Assembly: GCA_946479185.1 (NCBI GenBank) | Contig: CAMLFF010000136.1 | Coordinates: 1 to 8,267, forward strand | Direction of reading: 5' to 3' | DNA: 8,267 bases | Origin: an uncultured Sphingobium sp. | GTDB lineage: Bacteria > Pseudomonadota > Alphaproteobacteria > Sphingomonadales > Sphingomonadaceae | Part shown: positions 7,523-8,267 of the stretch, piece after piece | Layout: each line of letters starts with the position of its first letter | Numbering within the stretch: position 1 is the first letter of the stretch | Notes under the pieces: generated by a model | The model's database searches: none | Seen by the model: the letters and a program-made list of their open reading frames with translations, nothing else | Told to the model about the DNA's origin: nothing | Translations under genes and position numbers: made by a program

Positions 7523-7579
7523 GCCGGAAAGACCAGCCACCCTTTTCGTTTTGCGTGAATTAGGCTAGCGGACGCGCCC

Positions 7580-8267
7580 ATGACAGAGATTGCATCGCTT
7601 AAGGACGGCCTCGTTGCCGACATCAATGCCGCCGACACGCTCGACGCTGTGGAAGCGCTGCGCATTGGCGCGCTCGGCAAAAGCGGCGTCGTGACCGGAC
7701 TGCTCAAAACGCTGGGCGCAATGACGCCCGACGAGCGGCAGGCGAAGGGCCCCGCAATCCACGATCTGCGCGAGAGCGTGACCAACGCGATTGCCGCGCG
7801 CAAGGCCGCGCTGGAAACAGCCGCGCTCGATGCGCGACTCGCAGGCGAGCGCCTCGACATGACGCTCCCTGCCGCGCCACCCGCGCAAGGCAGCATCCAC
7901 CCGGTCAGCCAGGTGATGGACGAGCTGGCCGAGATTTTCGCGGACCTGGGCTTTGCCGTTGCGACCGGGCCGGAGATTGAGGATGACTGGCGCAACTTCA
8001 CCGCGCTGAACATCCCCGAGACGCATCCCGCGCGCGCGATGCACGACACTTTCTATTTCGGTGATGAGGCCCGCGCGATTGGCGGCAATGGCGAGGACGC
8101 CGCGATGCTGCTGCGCACCCACACATCGCCCGTGCAGATCCGCACGATGATGAGCCAGCAGATGCCGATCCGCATCATCGCGCCGGGCCGCGTCTATCGC
8201 AGCGATAGCGACGCGACGCATACGCCGATGTTCCACCAGATCGAGGGCCTTGTTATCGACAAGGGGA
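7580..8267 (+). CDS. pheS: Phenylalanyl-tRNA synthetase alpha subunit, 3' end missing
   Basis: PheS is the catalytic subunit of the alpha2-beta2 enzyme that charges tRNA-Phe in the cytosol. 229 codons are present and the frame is still open at the window edge; the usual length is about 340-365. The first ~90 residues are the helical, tRNA-contacting arm. The class II catalytic core begins with [14 protein letters not shown] (GPEIE at about 130-134) and [21 protein letters not shown], then RTHTSPVQ from 179. Motif 2 follows, with GRVYR 203-207 and FHQIE 218-222. All are close to the family consensus. The start ATG 7580 gives [18 protein letters not shown], a normal N-terminus; its ribosome site is weak (GCGGACG a few bases upstream). 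The gene lies 57 bases after the transporter gene with no terminator between, so they may share a transcript. pheT is expected next, outside the window. Confidence 0.97.
   Translation, partial: MTEIASLKDGLVADINAADTLDAVEALRIGALGKSGVVTGLLKTLGAMTPDERQAKGPAIHDLRESVTNAIAARKAALETAALDARLAGERLDMTLPAAPPAQGSIHPVSQVMDELAEIFADLGFAVATGPEIEDDWRNFTALNIPETHPARAMHDTFYFGDEARAIGGNGEDAAMLLRTHTSPVQIRTMMSQQMPIRIIAPGRVYRSDSDATHTPMFHQIEGLVIDKG

Noticed and set aside
7523..7579. Phenylalanine-rich leader peptide or attenuator before pheS
   Set aside because: The 57-base gap has a few TTT/TTC triplets (a frame ending FSFCVN), but no start codon with a ribosome site for it and no terminator hairpin, so there is no support for attenuation as in E. 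coli pheM.
7565..8236. Minus-strand open frames (also 7426-8049) opposite pheS
   Set aside because: The plus strand encodes PheS with clear class II synthetase motifs, left open only because the stop is beyond the window. The minus-strand frames are composition shadows.

Overview
The window is a piece of ordinary chromosome from a GC-rich alphaproteobacterium, most probably a member of the Sphingomonadales. This rests on the base composition, the style of the MutS, GlnD and PheS proteins, the mutS-glnD neighbourhood, and a 31-base palindrome whose sequence resembles short repeats common between genes in that group. The genus cannot be fixed from the sequence alone.

Positions 1-5093 hold two plus-strand genes. 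mutS (DNA mismatch repair ATPase) has lost its 5' end at the window edge. glnD (the bifunctional PII uridylyltransferase / uridylyl-removing enzyme of nitrogen control) is complete, and its start codon overlaps the mutS stop by 8 bases. A short convergent gap (5094-5170) holds a perfect 13-bp inverted repeat. A tandem-domain universal stress protein gene follows on the minus strand (5171-5962).

Positions 5963-6222 are a divergent intergenic region that must serve both the stress gene and the ribosomal protein genes. After it come rpmI (L35) and rplT (L20) on the plus strand, closed by a strong intrinsic terminator at 6829-6861. Only 43 bases beyond the T run starts a LysE/RhtB-type amino-acid exporter gene (6905-7522). 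Then, 57 bases further on, pheS (phenylalanyl-tRNA synthetase alpha subunit) starts and runs off the right edge; it has no stop codon within the window.

The right half is a variant of the widespread infC-rpmI-rplT-pheS-pheT translation cluster. Here infC is not directly upstream, and a LysE-type transporter sits between rplT and pheS. The genes cover mismatch repair, nitrogen sensing, stress response, the large ribosomal subunit, amino-acid export and tRNA charging. I found no mobile element, CRISPR array, tRNA, rRNA or defence system, and no convincing new biological system. No gap without a gene exceeds 300 bases.
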